Shown: positions 21,500 to 35,100 of the stretch, one piece after another
Layout of the letters: the number at the start of each line of letters is the position of its first letter
How positions within the stretch are numbered: the stretch's first letter is position 1
Assembly (NCBI GenBank): GCA_051453625.1
Contig: JBOZIK010000001.1
Span: 293,905,253-293,969,252, forward strand
Length of the DNA: 64,000 bases
Direction: 5' to 3'
From: Welwitschia mirabilis
Lineage: Eukaryota > Gnetophyta > Gnetopsida > Welwitschiales
Translations under genes and position numbers: made by a program
Notes under the pieces: generated by a model
Database searches by the model: none
Seen by the model: the letters and a program-made list of their open reading frames with translations, nothing else
What the model was told of the DNA's origin: nothing

Positions 21500-22520
21500 G
21501 TAAAGGTTGCAGGGAACCTTAGTTTAAGATATGACTATAGATCCTCTTATTATGAATTTTTTAAAGAGAATGGTAGGTTTAAAATATAACCTATTCCTAA
21601 GTACTATGGAGTGGTAAAAGAATGCTTTAAGTTTAGTCTTATAGATCAGTTTGTATTTACTAGACCAAGGTTCAATATTAAATCAATAAGAAAATGGATA
21701 GAGATTAAGTGGATAAGGATGAATATTGTTTAGATGATTGCTTTAGCTGAGGGTTTGAGTCTATTTATTTTTAAATTGTAATAGGATTTATTTTCAAATT
21801 AGAATATGATTTGTGCTTAATAATGGTAAGAGGACATTGGTTTTTTGGTGCAATGGGCCTTGCTTTAGCCCAATGAAGACTAAGAGAAGACTTAAAAAGA
21901 AAAAAAGTTTAAAAAATACCAATTTAATTAATTTAGGAGGGATGAATCTAGCCTTGTGATTTAAGATCTTACTTTCAATTTTAGCAAAGTGATTGAGCTA
22001 GATCCTATAATAGTGAGTGGTACTAGAATGATACTTATATGATTTTGTGCGTGGATTGAGCTATAGCTAATAACAAACCTAAAAAGTTTTAAGACCACAC
22101 ATTACTATGGCATGAATAGAATAGAAGTTAAATATGAGAATGTTCATTCTCCCTATTCTCATTGCATTGCAATAAGACATTCAAAATAATCATGTGCTAT
22201 GGTACGAGATAAACTATATGGGAAGTATAAAGGAAGAGGGCATCCCAGGCATAGTGCAGTGTTAGTACTATAAAAATTATGACCATAGATATGATGAATG
22301 TAGACTTAAAAAATATTATGACAGCTTTTAAATGTTTCATCAAAGAAAAAGGTAGACACTATAGTAAGGAAGGCTAATTGATAGGTAGTAGTAGAAGGGG
22401 AAAAAAGATGTAGGAACAAATAGAAAAATAAAAGAATGCATTGCTAAAATGACAAAATTAATCGACAACTTCCATAGTGAAGCACTTACAAGGTGCATGT
22501 TTTCCCCCTTTTAAGCAATG
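21500..22520 (+). pseudogene. Relic LINE ORF1 with DUF4283-like core
   Basis: Across frames at about 21785-21870 the plus strand reads FKFEYDLCLIMVRGHWFFGA followed by MGLALAQ, resembling the DUF4283 core of plant LINE ORF1 (RGPWFFGxxGLxLxPW). Around 22125-22200, VKYENVHSPYSHCIAIRHSK fits the Y-x-NVPFxCxxCxxxGH segment preceding and entering a zinc knuckle, with the first cysteine lost. A lysine-rich tail follows to about 22500. Stops are frequent. It probably belonged to the same LINE family as the neighbouring ORF2 pieces, but orientation differs from the 22.8-24.5 kb piece. Confidence 0.55.
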
Positions 22521-22819
22521 AATCAGATAATTTAGAAATGTAATCAAGTTATCTTAGCTCAGATGATTCATATTAAAGTAAGTAAGAAGACCAACTATAG
22601 CTAATAAAGAAAAGAAAGATGCAACTAAAAATATAGTGAACAAGTCACAAAAATACCTACTAGAAATGGTAAATAAGCTTTCCAAGAATAAATACAAATC
22701 AACATTATCAGTTAAAATGTTAAAGGCATGAAAACTACCTCCAAAAAATATGTTACAGGATTTCATAAACAATTAGCAAGTAGAGATAGTTCATTTATAG
22801 GAAACTAAAATATAAGAAG

Positions 22820-24480
22820 TAGAAAATTTAAGTAGTCTTAGAAAGAATTAGACTGTGGAGGGGGTTCCTAGTTGTAAGTCATTGGGAGACCTTATTATTA
22901 TGATTAACAAGAATGTAGAGTACATTAGAATGAAGAATAATATATGGTACCAAATAATCACTTGTACTAAAACACCCATGCATCTCCTAGTTGATTTTTA
23001 AGATAAATTTCATCATTCTTTATATATTTTTTACCAACTTGATAAGTTTATTTAATAGCCCTTTTATTTTTAGTACATGTTCAAGGAAACTTCAAGATAG
23101 ACTCTCATACGTCTTTTTAATGTTTAACTTTAGTGCATAGGATCATTTCTTAGTTTTTTATAAATAATGAAATATTTCATAATTGAGAATGATCTAGTTA
23201 AGGATAACTTTATTTTCCAACAAATATTCCCCATTATATCTTATCACTATGCTTAAATAGGATTTAATCTTACCTACTAGAACTTTGGAAAATAGTTTAT
23301 ACAAAACATTTTATACTCTAATGGATCAGTAATCCTATACTTCCCTGCCTTTTATCTTCTTTGGGATCATGACCATATGTCTATTTTTCTAGGCATAAGG
23401 GATGGTTTCCACTTCTAAAGATTTATTAAATGCTTCTTCTATTATATTTCCTAAGTTTTTTAATATTTTTCAGAAGACTTTATTGTTTACCCATCTGAAC
23501 TAGGATTTTTATTGAACTTCATTCCCTTTAAAACCTTTTATAATTCTTTCTCTTCTAAATGTTTTAAGAAAACTTTCCTTACCATGAGGAGGTCCATAAG
23601 ATGAAAGGCTTTTCCATACTAGACTCTATTCATACTTTTTGTAAGCATTTCAAAAAATCAAGCAGCACCTCCTGCTGTTCATGATTTTTATTTTCTTCCA
23701 TCTTACTATTTTGATAGTATTGGTTTCTTTCTAAAATATACCACTTTAAAGGAAACTCTTGGAATGTTTGTCTCCATTCTTTAGATAGTACATATGTGCC
23801 TATTGTAATTAGTAAAATTCCTCCTGCTTTCTTAACCTATGTAGCTTTCATAGCTTATTTCATTCTTCATTCTATCTATCTAATCTTTCTTCTTGCTTTA
23901 GATGAATTTTCCTTAAATCATCCTTTAGCATATCCTTTTCTCGTAACTCTATCCTCCAAGATTTTCTCCATTTCTTTAGCTACACTTTCAACTTTAAGAG
24001 GTTCTGATGTAATGGTAAGGATGAATTGCCCTCATTATTTTATCATTCATGTTATAAGTACAACCCTATTTTATTTTCCTATAGCTAGGCATTCTGAAAT
24101 GAGAAGTGGAATTTCTTGGATTTTATTTTTTCCTATATTAAAAAGATTAGTTTGTAATAGATCACCCCCTATCATCCCCCATTAGAAAACAATTCCTATT
24201 TCCAAGTAGCTCAGAAGAAGTCAGAGCTCTATTCATTTAAGACAATATCCTATCTAATGTCTTTCTTCTATTAGATCAACTAAAGTGTATTTGCTAAATT
24301 AACATGTCTACTAATATCAGATTATCTATAAGACTTTCCAATTTTGAAATTCTTACATTTGTTTATTTGCCCATTTCTTGCTTTCTTCATGAAAACAGAC
24401 TCTAAGTAAAATTACTTATTAAAATAAATTACATCTTTTTTCCTTTTTACTAAATAATTTTCCATATGTTTCTCTTATCA
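22820..24480 (-). pseudogene. LINE ORF2 5' part (endonuclease end, linker, N-terminal RT), minus strand
   Basis: Read on the minus strand, about 24450-24050 is endonuclease/linker-like and 23600-22820 is the first half of a LINE RT. MKFNKNPSSDG (about 23520) matches the GKSPGPDG motif, and MIPKKI (about 23370) matches ALIPKK. NVLYKLFSKVLVGKIKSYLS (about 23300) matches the CNxxYKIISKxIAxRLKxxL block. YALKLNIKKTYESI (about 23130) matches LKLDxSKAYDRVSW. An LVN-x-RNPLHS remnant near 22860 may be the start of the GLRQGDPLSP block. The palm active site is absent from this strand and instead appears on the plus strand to the right, at about 24655. All frames contain stops. Confidence 0.7.
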
Positions 24481-24489
24481 TCAATATTC

Positions 24490-25710
24490 TGAGGCCAATA
24501 AATATTAATCATCCACCACTCTAGGGGTCTTAGGTAAGGGGATCTCCTCTTACCTTATTCATTTATCATTATTCTAGATGTGTTGTAATATTATATTATA
24601 AGGGCCAGAGGCAGGGGACTATCTATTCATAGAATGAATATTTGATTAAGAACTATGTAAATGATCCAATTATCTTCTCAGAAGCCAATGTTTAACAAAT
24701 TAATATGATTAAGAAAGGATTAGAAACTTTTGTTGAGGAATTAAACTCAAAATAAGTTAACGGAAGAGCAGGGTACATTATTTTAATACTAAGATAAGTG
24801 TTCAATGAAGTATGGAAAGAAATTTAGGTATTGAAGAAGATAGAGATAACATTGTTTATTCAGGTATTTCTCTTTTTTTTGATGGAATAACATCTCCTCC
24901 TAGGAAAATCTACTTCAAAAAAATAAAAAACAAAAAAAGAAAAGAAAAGAAAAAATGTGTAGAACATGGAATAACACATTCTTATCAAGCAAAGAAAGGA
25001 TAATCATAGCCAACTTCATCATCTCAACAATTAGAAGTTATAGTGCTTTCAATGAGGTGTTACCATAAAAAGTAAAGAAGATCTTAAATAGGATCATTAG
25101 AAATTTCATTTAGTTAGATGAAAAAATTTGAGTTAAATTTGATATGATGGCCTGGTAAGAAACATTCAAGCTAGTTGAATCCAAGGAAGGGGGCATGAAA
25201 AACCTCAATGATAACATGCTCTTAGCTTAATTTAAAATTATTATAAAATTGAAAGCAGTAGGTAAACCCCCATGGAATAAGCTATTGAAACACAAGTACA
25301 TGGAAGGGAGGGACAGAAGGGATAATTCTTCCTTTGGATAGCTCTTTGTAAAGGGTTCAAAAACTTTGAAAGATTGATCAAGTGATTAATTAAAAGGGGG
25401 GATATTCCATTTTGGTGATCAAAGTTCTTAGATGAAAGGAGACTTAATGATATTCTAGAGTTGAGAAAAGCAAAATATTGGCTCAAAAGATTAGTAGACA
25501 TTAGAATTGAGGATTATGTCAAAAAAAATTAACAATGAGAACAAAACAATAAATCTTGCAGTTAGTAAATGGAATGAATTAGTGAGTATGATAAGAACTG
25601 AAATCAATAATATTAAGAATACTAGGTCTATCAACAGTGGAAGGATTTCTACTAAAAATCCTTTAATTAAGATGTATGACATGAATCAATTATTAGATAA
25701 CACTCAGTAA
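24490..25710 (+). pseudogene. LINE ORF2 3' part (RT palm, thumb and C-terminal region), plus strand
   Basis: At about 24520-24570 the plus strand reads HHSRGLR, a stop, GDLLLPYSFIIILDVL, the GLRQGDPLSPFLF motif. YVNDPIIFSEAN at about 24655 is the FADD palm site, here YVND with the first aspartate lost. Thumb and post-RT blocks follow: RIIIANFIISTIRSYSAF (about 25000), IRNFI plus LDEKI (about 25100), and ESKEGGMKNLN (about 25180). The next is KYMEGRDRRDNSSFG (about 25300). An open 67-codon stretch (25507-25710) gives the last conserved-looking part. Frames are broken by many stops. It starts at almost the same point in the RT where the minus-strand piece on the left stops. Confidence 0.75.
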
Positions 25711-27383
25711 AAAGGAGCACAGGTAAGTTGCACAATACTTAAATGGTTAATTATTATAAATAAGACATTAACTATAGCATGAATGTAAGTAATGAGAAGA
25801 AAATGACAAAGCATCTATTTTGGATCTACCCTTCCATAGATGAGGTATCGAGGAAAAGAAGGGAAAGCATCCCTTGGGTGGAGGTCCTAAGCTTAAATGA
25901 GAAACATGAAAATTTAGTGCTATGGTATATTTAACTTGTAACAAATAGTAAGGTTTTTGGTCTAAACCATGAAACATGAAGGAAATAGTTAAAGTAATAT
26001 CTTGGAAGTGTTCTAGCATCCAATTTTTAAGACAGATGAGGAAGCATCCATAATTCAAACTGGTACATGATTCAATGTTTGGAGGAAACAAGGAGATGTG
26101 GGAGTGTGTGAAGTATCTTGGATGGATTCCCCTACTATAGCTTTAGGGTGATCCAAATTTTAACTCTACACATAGTTAGTAAGGGTAAACTTACATTGGA
26201 AAGGTAGAGAATCCTTATAATGCCATAATTAATAGCTAAAGCCATGGACCTAAGAATGGAAGAAAAGTTGGTGCTTCCTTCTTTTATATGTCACACTAAC
26301 ACAAATAGGGTTTTCACAAGAAAAGCTCTAAATAATGTGAAAGAAACCATTAGAAAGGTGGAACTACAATAGCCTTGGAGGCTATCTCTAGAATTTGCAG
26401 ATAGTTACATAGTAGAAGATGGTAATCATTCTAATTTAAAGAGGTTGACTTTAGCTTCTTCTTAACATTGAAGGAGGGAAGGGTGGTGACTCTTCACCAT
26501 TTTGCTACTAAGAAATTAAAATGATAAATAACAAGCATGTGAAACTCATTCTTAAGCTTAAGGCACATCTACATTCTATGGTTAAGGACTAAAGCCAGGG
26601 TATCTCAAAGGAAGGTACTATAGGCAGCAACAATAATAAGGCATAGAAATTTAAGCACAAGAGGCAAGAAAGTAGTAATGCTTCTTAAGAAATATCTAAA
26701 AAAAGAGGGGTCCCCTAAAAAAGTCAAAAAGAAGCATGAAAGGAAGCCAAGTGTAGATAATATAGGGTCAAGGGAGGCCTAAGAGCAGTTAGTAATACAA
26801 AATTGTCAACTAGATAAGAATTGCTTAGTAAGGGATTCCACAAGATGAAGCCCTAAAGAAGTATAAATTCCACTAAGAAAAGTAAAAAATAAAGTGAAAG
26901 GTCCACTAATGGAAGTAGAAGAAGGACCACTAGCAAATGTGGATGTGGGTAAGGATCTTATTGTGGGGAGGTGAGAAGGAGAAACACACTATGTAAAGCC
27001 TTCTTTACAAGATTTTATTATCCTTACTAAAGATAAGAAAGGTGATAAGGATGCCTAGGAAAGAAGGAACTAGGAGCAAGGGGAGTTCTTTAGAGATGTA
27101 AAGCAAGCCTCTTTAATTTTGAAAGACTTTAATATATATTTAGATAATGAAGATAGGACCTAGTTAGTACTAGAGCAAGATGATCAAACAGAGGAAGCAT
27201 AGTGTTACATGAGTGTCTAAGCATAAAGTGGAAGGGCTACTACATGATTCTAGGTATTCATTGGTATGCCACGAAGCTAGAGATCATTGTAGCATATAAG
27301 AAGCTAACATTGAAGTGATAGCTAGACAAAAAACAACACAGAGCATAGGAGACACTTTAAAAAAATATTAAGATTAATAATGC
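25711..27383 (+). other. Decayed sequence, perhaps another LINE ORF1 (lysine-rich)
   Basis: Plus-strand frames between 25790 and 26100 give a possibly once-coding segment (LFWIYPSIDEVSRKRRESIP). From about 26680 to 27160 the translation is lysine/serine/glutamate-rich, as in the C-terminal tail of LINE ORF1 proteins. No zinc knuckle or DUF4283 core could be confirmed, so this is only a suggestion. Confidence 0.3.
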
Positions 27384-27466
27384 NNNNNNNNNNNNNNNNN
27401 NNNNNNNNNNNNNNNNNNNNNNNNNNNNNNNNNNNNNNNNNNNNNNNNNNNNNNNNNNNNNNNNNN
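27384..27466. other. Assembly gap (83 N)
   Basis: Run of N. Confidence 0.99.
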
Positions 27467-28139
27467 AGAATTATTCAACCTTATTTTATTATTACCTTAA
27501 ATTTTTGTTTTGATACTTATAATATATTTTTGGTATTAGGTTATCAATTATTTTATACCAACTTTTATGTAGCGAGTATTATTTTTAGGACCTTTTTATT
27601 AGAAAGGATGCTTCTTGGTGTGTAACTATTGATATCCTAACTGTTGTAGATAATGTTGATGAAGATAGTTTTGTAATGGTGTGTTATAAATTTTAATATA
27701 AATGAACTTATCTAAAAAAATCATTTGAATTCATCATAATATTTATTTTTATAAAGCTATGGTATAAACTCATAGTCTATTTTCTTTAAAGAAAAGTTCC
27801 TTTTAATAATATTTTTATATCTTATTACAAAGGCTTTATCATCAGAGTTAGTTATCATTTTGTATAAGGAAATTATTAAGAAACTATTTAATTCATTCAA
27901 TTTCATTTTATACATAAATCTTACCTAATGTTTCTTTTTCTCCTTTTTCTTTTTATACAGACTAAGGACCTCTCTATATGATTTTCCCTTTTGTCCTATT
28001 TCTATTTTCATAGTAAGATTATTTAGTAATAATCCATAATGGTCTTATTCTTAATCCCTTAATAGTTTAAAATTCATTCTTATCAAACATAAATTCAAAC
28101 TAAATATTTGAGAAACAAGAGTATTGGAATTTTCAATAG
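27467..28139. other. AT-rich sequence, nothing recognised
   Basis: Directly upstream of the copia gag relic; it could hold its LTR or leader, but no terminal repeat was found. Confidence 0.35.
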
Positions 28140-29100
28140 ACTAATGGAAAGAAGCATGAAAATTAAATTCTCAAAAGATAAAAACATTCTAGTGAGCTAA
28201 GTTCTAATGTCAATGCCCCAAAGTTCATGCCTTCTTAAAAATGTTCTCGATAAATTAATAAGATAAGTAATGCCAAGAATTAGAGATTAATCTTATCATA
28301 AGGAAGTTATTAATCAACTTGTACACTTGCATAGACAACTACAAGTACTTGGAGAAGTATTAAGCAACATTGATCTAAACCATTACATGGTACAGTCTAT
28401 ACTTGAAGAGTTATGACATGGTTCTAACTTCAAACTTAACTTAGTATGTTTAATAAAGCATGTTATATGAAGAACTAATAGCACTACTACAAATGTCTAA
28501 ATTGTAGATTAACCTAGAATAAGAGAAATATTAGTATCATAAAAATATTCTTATATGAGCAAGTCCATAATGGTCTTAGTAGCATGATGCACAAGTGTGT
28601 AATTACTATTCATGACCTAGAAGGTCTTGGTATGACATCTAAACTAGGAGAGATGATTGGCAAATTCAAATGAAAACTACCATCTTCATAAGGCAAAGGG
28701 AAATAATAATAAAATTTATATTCTAAAATCTAAGAAATCCAAATAAAAATAAAGGAAAAACCAAATGGTAAAAGAGGTTAGAAAAACCAAAAGAATTCAG
28801 TACTTCTATACAAAGGGATTAGATTCCTTAGTATATTGAATTTATTACAGTAAATATATAACTTTTAACAAAAACCTATATGTTGAAAATTTCTTCAATT
28901 CAAGGATAATTATATAGGAATAAAAATATTTATATCACATAGAATTCATAAAAGGAGAAATCATAGCATTAGCCTTCAACTAAAACATAATAATAGTTAA
29001 TAATGTTTATGATATGCCCAAATTATATTATAACGTTCTCTTTAAGTATCAATAATAAAAGGTTGTGTATGATATTTTATTTTACAAATAAAGTAAAATA
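28140..29100 (+). pseudogene. Relic Ty1/copia gag and protease flank
   Basis: At about 28315-28440 the plus strand encodes LHRQLQVLGEVLSNIDLNHY followed by MVQSILEEL. This matches the copia gag (UBN2) signature in which a short helix with L-x-x-LG is followed by I-x-N-x-x-L-x-x-x-ILxSLP. At about 28985-29090, IIIVNNVYDMPKLYYNVL and then KVVYDILFYK match the segment after the copia aspartic protease (I-x-x-V-x-Y-V-P-x-L-x-x-NLLSVSQ ... G-x-x-V-x-F). The DSGAS motif itself was not found. Integrase and RT were not convincingly recognised downstream. The relic is heavily decayed by A/T substitutions. Confidence 0.5.
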
Positions 29101-32100
29101 TCTTTCACACTAAGATTATTGATAAAGATGAATCTATTTGAACATGTGAAAAATAATGTTAAGGAATGTATAATTCATTCCATAATAGGACCTAGAATTA
29201 GTATTTAAAATAATGTATTTATTAAAATAATATAATCAATAATTAGAATAATATATCTTAAGGAAGTTTCATAACTGAAGATAAAATCAAGATTGCATAG
29301 AAAGGTAATTAAACTAAGATGATTTCTATTACCTCATGTAATAGGATAAAGAACAACATGCTCTTTGAAGTTAATTTATTTTCATGTGGGATCCATGATT
29401 AAATAACATCTAAATGAAGGCTCTCTTATAGATTATTACATCATATTTAACTAGATTATCTTATGCACTGTAATAAAGAGACATCTACAAGATTCCAATA
29501 TTTAATGAAGAAGTTTAAAATAAAATATGATAAAAACATATATAATTAAAGATTGACAATAAGGTTTGATTTATGTTAAGTAAATTTTAGAGTTTCTTAA
29601 ATTAAATGATGTTAATCTCCTACTCATCATTCTAAATTGTGTTGCAAAATGATGGAAATATGCATTCAAGTAAATGACATGATGCCTGGAGTTATCTTGA
29701 TGGAAAAACATTATCAATACTACAATACATCTTATAAATTATCTTCTAACTAAAAATCTATGAGGTAAGATATCATATGAGTTGCATGAAGAGAAAAAAA
29801 TAAATCTAATACATGTTCAATAATTTAAATGAATAATATTTTATTATATACAATAAAAATTAAATATTAAGTGCAAAAAAAGTATGCTTATGAATCACTT
29901 TAAGACTTGTAAAATCTATAAAGTCTATTATATGGAGTTTCAAAAAAATGATAGCAACTAAAGGTACAACAGTTCATGAAAATGAAGATTTCTTACAAAA
30001 ATAAGTTAAAGCTAACCTAACTAAATATCAATAATCCCACCTTATTAAAATTCTTACTTCATGAACTACAAGAACTAAATGCTCTAGAAATAAAACATAT
30101 AGTAGTTGTTCCACCTGGTAAAATAGAATAATAGCATGAGTCACATTAGAATATGTAGATCCAAATGCAAATAGGGATATTACAGAATCATTAATTTACA
30201 TTTGAAGTTGAAGAAAGTATCTTAGGAAAGATCTCCATATAGACTTAATTTATGATATCATGGTTCTATAATATGAAGTATTAAAGATTATAACTGAGAT
30301 AATAAATCTATGAAATAATAAGGAGTAATGAATAAACAATATAACATGATGAAGTAATAAGACATGATATCTTGTATCTCATCCTTTAAAAAACATTAAT
30401 ATTATAGTATCCTAGTTGTTTTTTATCATGAAACTCAAATAAGATGAAACCATAAATAAATATGATACTATTATTGTAACATAGTAATATTCTTGGATTT
30501 ACATCATTAATCATTAAAAGACACATATTTTGTTAATACTGATAAATAAACATATCTTATTTTCATCATTATGTAAATGGAATGTAAGAAATATCAAATA
30601 GATGTAAAAGTTACTTATCTAGACAAAATAATAAATTCAATTAGTAAAGATTTATGAAGTGCCATCTAACTTAGTATGCAAATGACATAAGACCATGTAT
30701 AACTTACATTCATCACTTAGTATATGATTAAAAAAGTTAGCACTTTTTTAATAGAAATTATTTTCAAATAATTCACATTCAATGTAAACTTATTTATTTA
30801 CCTAGAAGGAGTACCATGTCCAATAATTTCCTTCCATGTTAATGATCTACTAGTTACATACCAAATTATCTAATGTTTACAAGACTTTAAATGAATTGTT
30901 TTAAATGAATTTATCTAAAATATTTAAGCTATTAAATATGAATATTTATAGCTCTTTCATTCCTATTTTAAGATTCTTAGTTAAAGTTTTGAGGAATTTG
31001 ACTCTATAATTTTTGGGAAAAATGTTCTTGTTACATGTAAGTTCTAATATATTTTATGTTTATTTTATTCTTATTGTACAAACATATTATGTCAAAGAAG
31101 ATTTTTGTATACTAGAATATGTAAGGATCTCTTCTTATTAATGTTGATGAAATCATCAAATCATCTATTTGTAATGTAAAATTTTATTCTCTAACCATAC
31201 TTCATACTAGGAACACATATATGACTTACTAGATTTATAAAAGATAATAACGACTTTTGAATTATATACATATATATCGTAAGATCTTGATTATTAATTC
31301 ATAAATTAAAGAAGATTCATAATATAACATTTATATTATCCAAAATATAATGAAATTTAAATAGAAAACATAAGTATGAAATATGCCTAAGAGGCATTAG
31401 CATTATTTGTGCAAGTTGTTAAAGAATAATTAGTGTGTGGATTAGAAGGACCTCATGAAGTGTGATTTGACTACTATTATATGATTATATTACTTGAAAG
31501 TTACCAATGTGTTTTATTTCCTATAAGTCATATTTTCCATTATGCAATAATATCTCCTGAATCTCAAATGTGGTTATTTTTTATGCTTGTTATTTTTGTT
31601 ATAAACATTCTTTCCTTTTTTATAGATTAAGTATGAATATAAGATAAGACCTCCTTTTCCACTATGAACTTATAGGAGGAAGTGTAGGAAATGAAAAAAT
31701 AGGCTAAAGAAACTACTTAAAATGATAATACTTTTATTATTATTCTTATGAATTTTAGTATTTTTAAGGTGTTAAAGTCATATTAATCTATTATGATTAA
31801 TGATAAGATAGATATTCATCTGAACTATGAAAAAAGTAAATCTAAGGAGATCTAAGAGTCCATTTATATGAATTATGCATAACTAATAAATGTTTGAATT
31901 CAAGTAAAAAGAAGCATGCTTCTAAAAAACAAATATTTAACTTAAATATTGACACACACTAAGTAAAAATAAACATTGAACATATTAATTTTAATATATA
32001 ATTAAAAATAAAAAACATGATTAAAAATGTATATTATCATAATAAAAAAACATGATTAAAACATTACATTATTAGCATAAAAATATTATTTTAATTAAAA

Positions 32101-35100
32101 AAGATGAAATCCATTAATTTTATTAAAATTTAAAAAAGTTTGTTTAGCCAAGATAGAGATCCAAAATGAGGTTTTATTTATTTAATTAATTAAAAATAAG
32201 GTTTTTTTAAATAAATATTTTCTATAAAATCATTAAAAGGTATTTAATTCCACTTTGCTAGTCCCAAAAATAAATTTCTAATGGTTCTTAGATCACTAAA
32301 AATGAGGTTATAGGAAAAGAAGTAATAGTTTTAAAACTATGTTAAGGTGATTGTAGTGGTAGTACATCTAAGGGAAGGTACAAATACCAAAAGCTTCTAG
32401 TTTGACATCCCCTTATTAAGAGTAATAGTTTCATAAGATAATGAGATAATAGAATTATCATCCTGTGTTAAAAATAAGGAGGAGTCGGTTAATAAAATAA
32501 TATTAAGAAAAGGAGAAATTTATAAAATATAAAGTTTAAGATGTAAAAAAGCACTTTCATCCTATCTATTATAAGAATAAATAAAGTCTAGGAAAAATAT
32601 ATAAAGAAGGAATCCTTCTTGAAGAAAGACTTTAGGATTTTATACTATTAACATTTATGAAAAAGGATAAAAATATACTAAAATTTCATCCCAATCAACA
32701 CATAATCTATAAGTTGATATTTTTAATCAATAATATTTTGATATTAAATTAAATCATTTCATGCATGGGTCCTCTCTTTAGTTTGATGTGGATGAGAAAT
32801 ATGATCCTTATGTGATATTGCATGTTTACTTTATCAATGTTTCTACATGAATGTTGTTAAACCAAGTTGTAACATTAAGCTATGAACTTGAAAGAATTGA
32901 TAAAAAGTATGAAATCATATGTTGGAAAAACTAGGAAGTCATCTCAAGTATTAGTCATGATTTCTAATTTGTCCATAATATAAAAAATCATAAATAGTTT
33001 ATTATAGGTCTACTATAGAAAACCTAAAATGAATAATAAAAATAATGTCATTATTCCATGGGGAGAATATACATGATACTAAAAATACAAAGCTTAGTTT
33101 CTAAATAATAATTACAAAAGAAAAATAGTTAAAGATAAAAGTTAATGGTTAAATATAATAAGGGGATCATCCAATGATAACATAGAATAATAGAAATGGT
33201 AGATGAAGCCCACAATTAGTTCCACATGCCATAACAACTCATGATTCTATTTATTCCTAAAAGATTATGATAATTACACAATGCTTATAGATTATTTTTT
33301 TTTCAAATATCCACTAACATAAAAGATATGATATTTTATCAAATATCAAATGCATTAGTATCAAACAAAACCAATCGTAAAATCACATATATAAATATCA
33401 ATAATAAGAAAAAGCATTAATTGTATAATTCACCATCAAAGATCAATCTATCATTATCATTAAATGTTTCAATAATTTCTTAAAGACATAATATAAATAC
33501 ATTCATATATGAATATATCAAACGACTAGCCCCCTAATCTAAAAAGCTTAAATAGCAATGTAACTCCAAGTGTAATCACATATATAGAATATGTAAATAC
33601 ATCTCTTGTGTAAGGAGGCACAAGAAAGATGTAAGTACATATAGTCCTATGATTTAGGCATAAAATCACTTAAGAATTAGTTTATAGAAATGATTATTAC
33701 TAATTAAGGAAAATTACTTATATCATGAGATTCATATTACACATTTTTAATAATACCTTATGGATGTCTTAACATATATATGTGTCCATAAGTTAATACA
33801 AATTATATATTTAAAATTTTACTTCTATCTTGTAATCATCACCATGCTAATGAACTAGTCATCATGATGTAGTTTTAAATCTTATTTGTTTAATCCTAAA
33901 GCAATCTAAAGACCCTGCTTTTAGGTATATGATAATATATTCAAATTATCCTGTAAAATGGCAAAAAATATATACTTATAGAAAAGTTGAGTCTTAACAT
34001 GATTTTTAAATAAAATATAATAAATAATAATATCAAAAATAATAAAATAAGCATAATTAAGGGTTTAAAATATGTACAATTAATCTTTCAGTATTCATGA
34101 GTTAGGAATCCATCATATACCTACTCTTGCATTATTACTATAACTTGTTTTTCCATTGTATATGTTTTTTGGGATTGACATATCCAAAGTTAGGGTAGAA
34201 AAATCTTAAGAAGCATAGAAAATGTATGATACTCTTAAGCATAGAAAATGTTACTACCTCAAAAAACATAGTAGGATCCTACCTCCTCTTAGATGAATCA
34301 CTAATTAAGAAATGCTAGGATCTAATGTTAAACTATAGAATTTAATTTACTTTATGGATGGGTTACCATTAAAAAATCATCTAAATGTACATATAATATG
34401 AATGAATATTAAATTCTTCATTAGCAACTATAGATTTCACATGTAATATCAACCATAAAATCCTTAATTATGAATCGTATGTATAATTTTCAATAATATA
34501 TTCCTTAAATTTATGTTAATAACATCAAATATCAAACATATTTATTAGGTAAAGATAAAGATTATAATCTAATTATAAGAATAAGATTAATATGGTCTCT
34601 AATTTCATGAGATTATTCCATAAATAACAAGTTTTGTAAAGATCCCAGAATTTCATAATTAAGTAATTAGTCATTATAATTAATTGAATGTTAAATAAAA
34701 GATATTAACTTCATTATTTATCTTATTACTAATTTTTAAAATTTATAAAAATTATTTCTTTATGTTTTTTTTTGTATTTTTACATAGTTTACATTAACCA
34801 TTATAGGGTATTAAATCCTTTTCAATAAAAATCTCTATTAAAGTAATATTACTAAGAGATTTATGTCATCCTCAAAAGCATTTTCATGATAGTTTTGTGA
34901 TGGGCTATCACATTGTTATTAAAACTCTAAACCTAATGGATCTAAGGAATACCAATAAAAATAATAATAACAATAATAAAAAATAGATAATAAAATGACT
35001 AAAACAATGAAAACCATACATGCTGATTTTTCCAAGATATAGATTCTAAAGAATGACATCCTAAAAGAATTTATTAACTACTTAACTTGAAAGAATATTA

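Noticed and set aside
22554-22772. 72-codon minus-strand frame rich in Phe, Leu and Ile that looks like a membrane protein
   Set aside because: AT-rich sequence often gives such hydrophobic peptides by chance. It carries no motif and lies between LINE relics.
23796-24185. 129-codon plus-strand frame with several hydrophobic stretches
   Set aside because: It lies antisense to the LINE ORF2 endonuclease/linker piece on the minus strand. The length is notable, but the content (Leu, Phe, Ile, Ser) is what that antisense would give, and no family was recognised.
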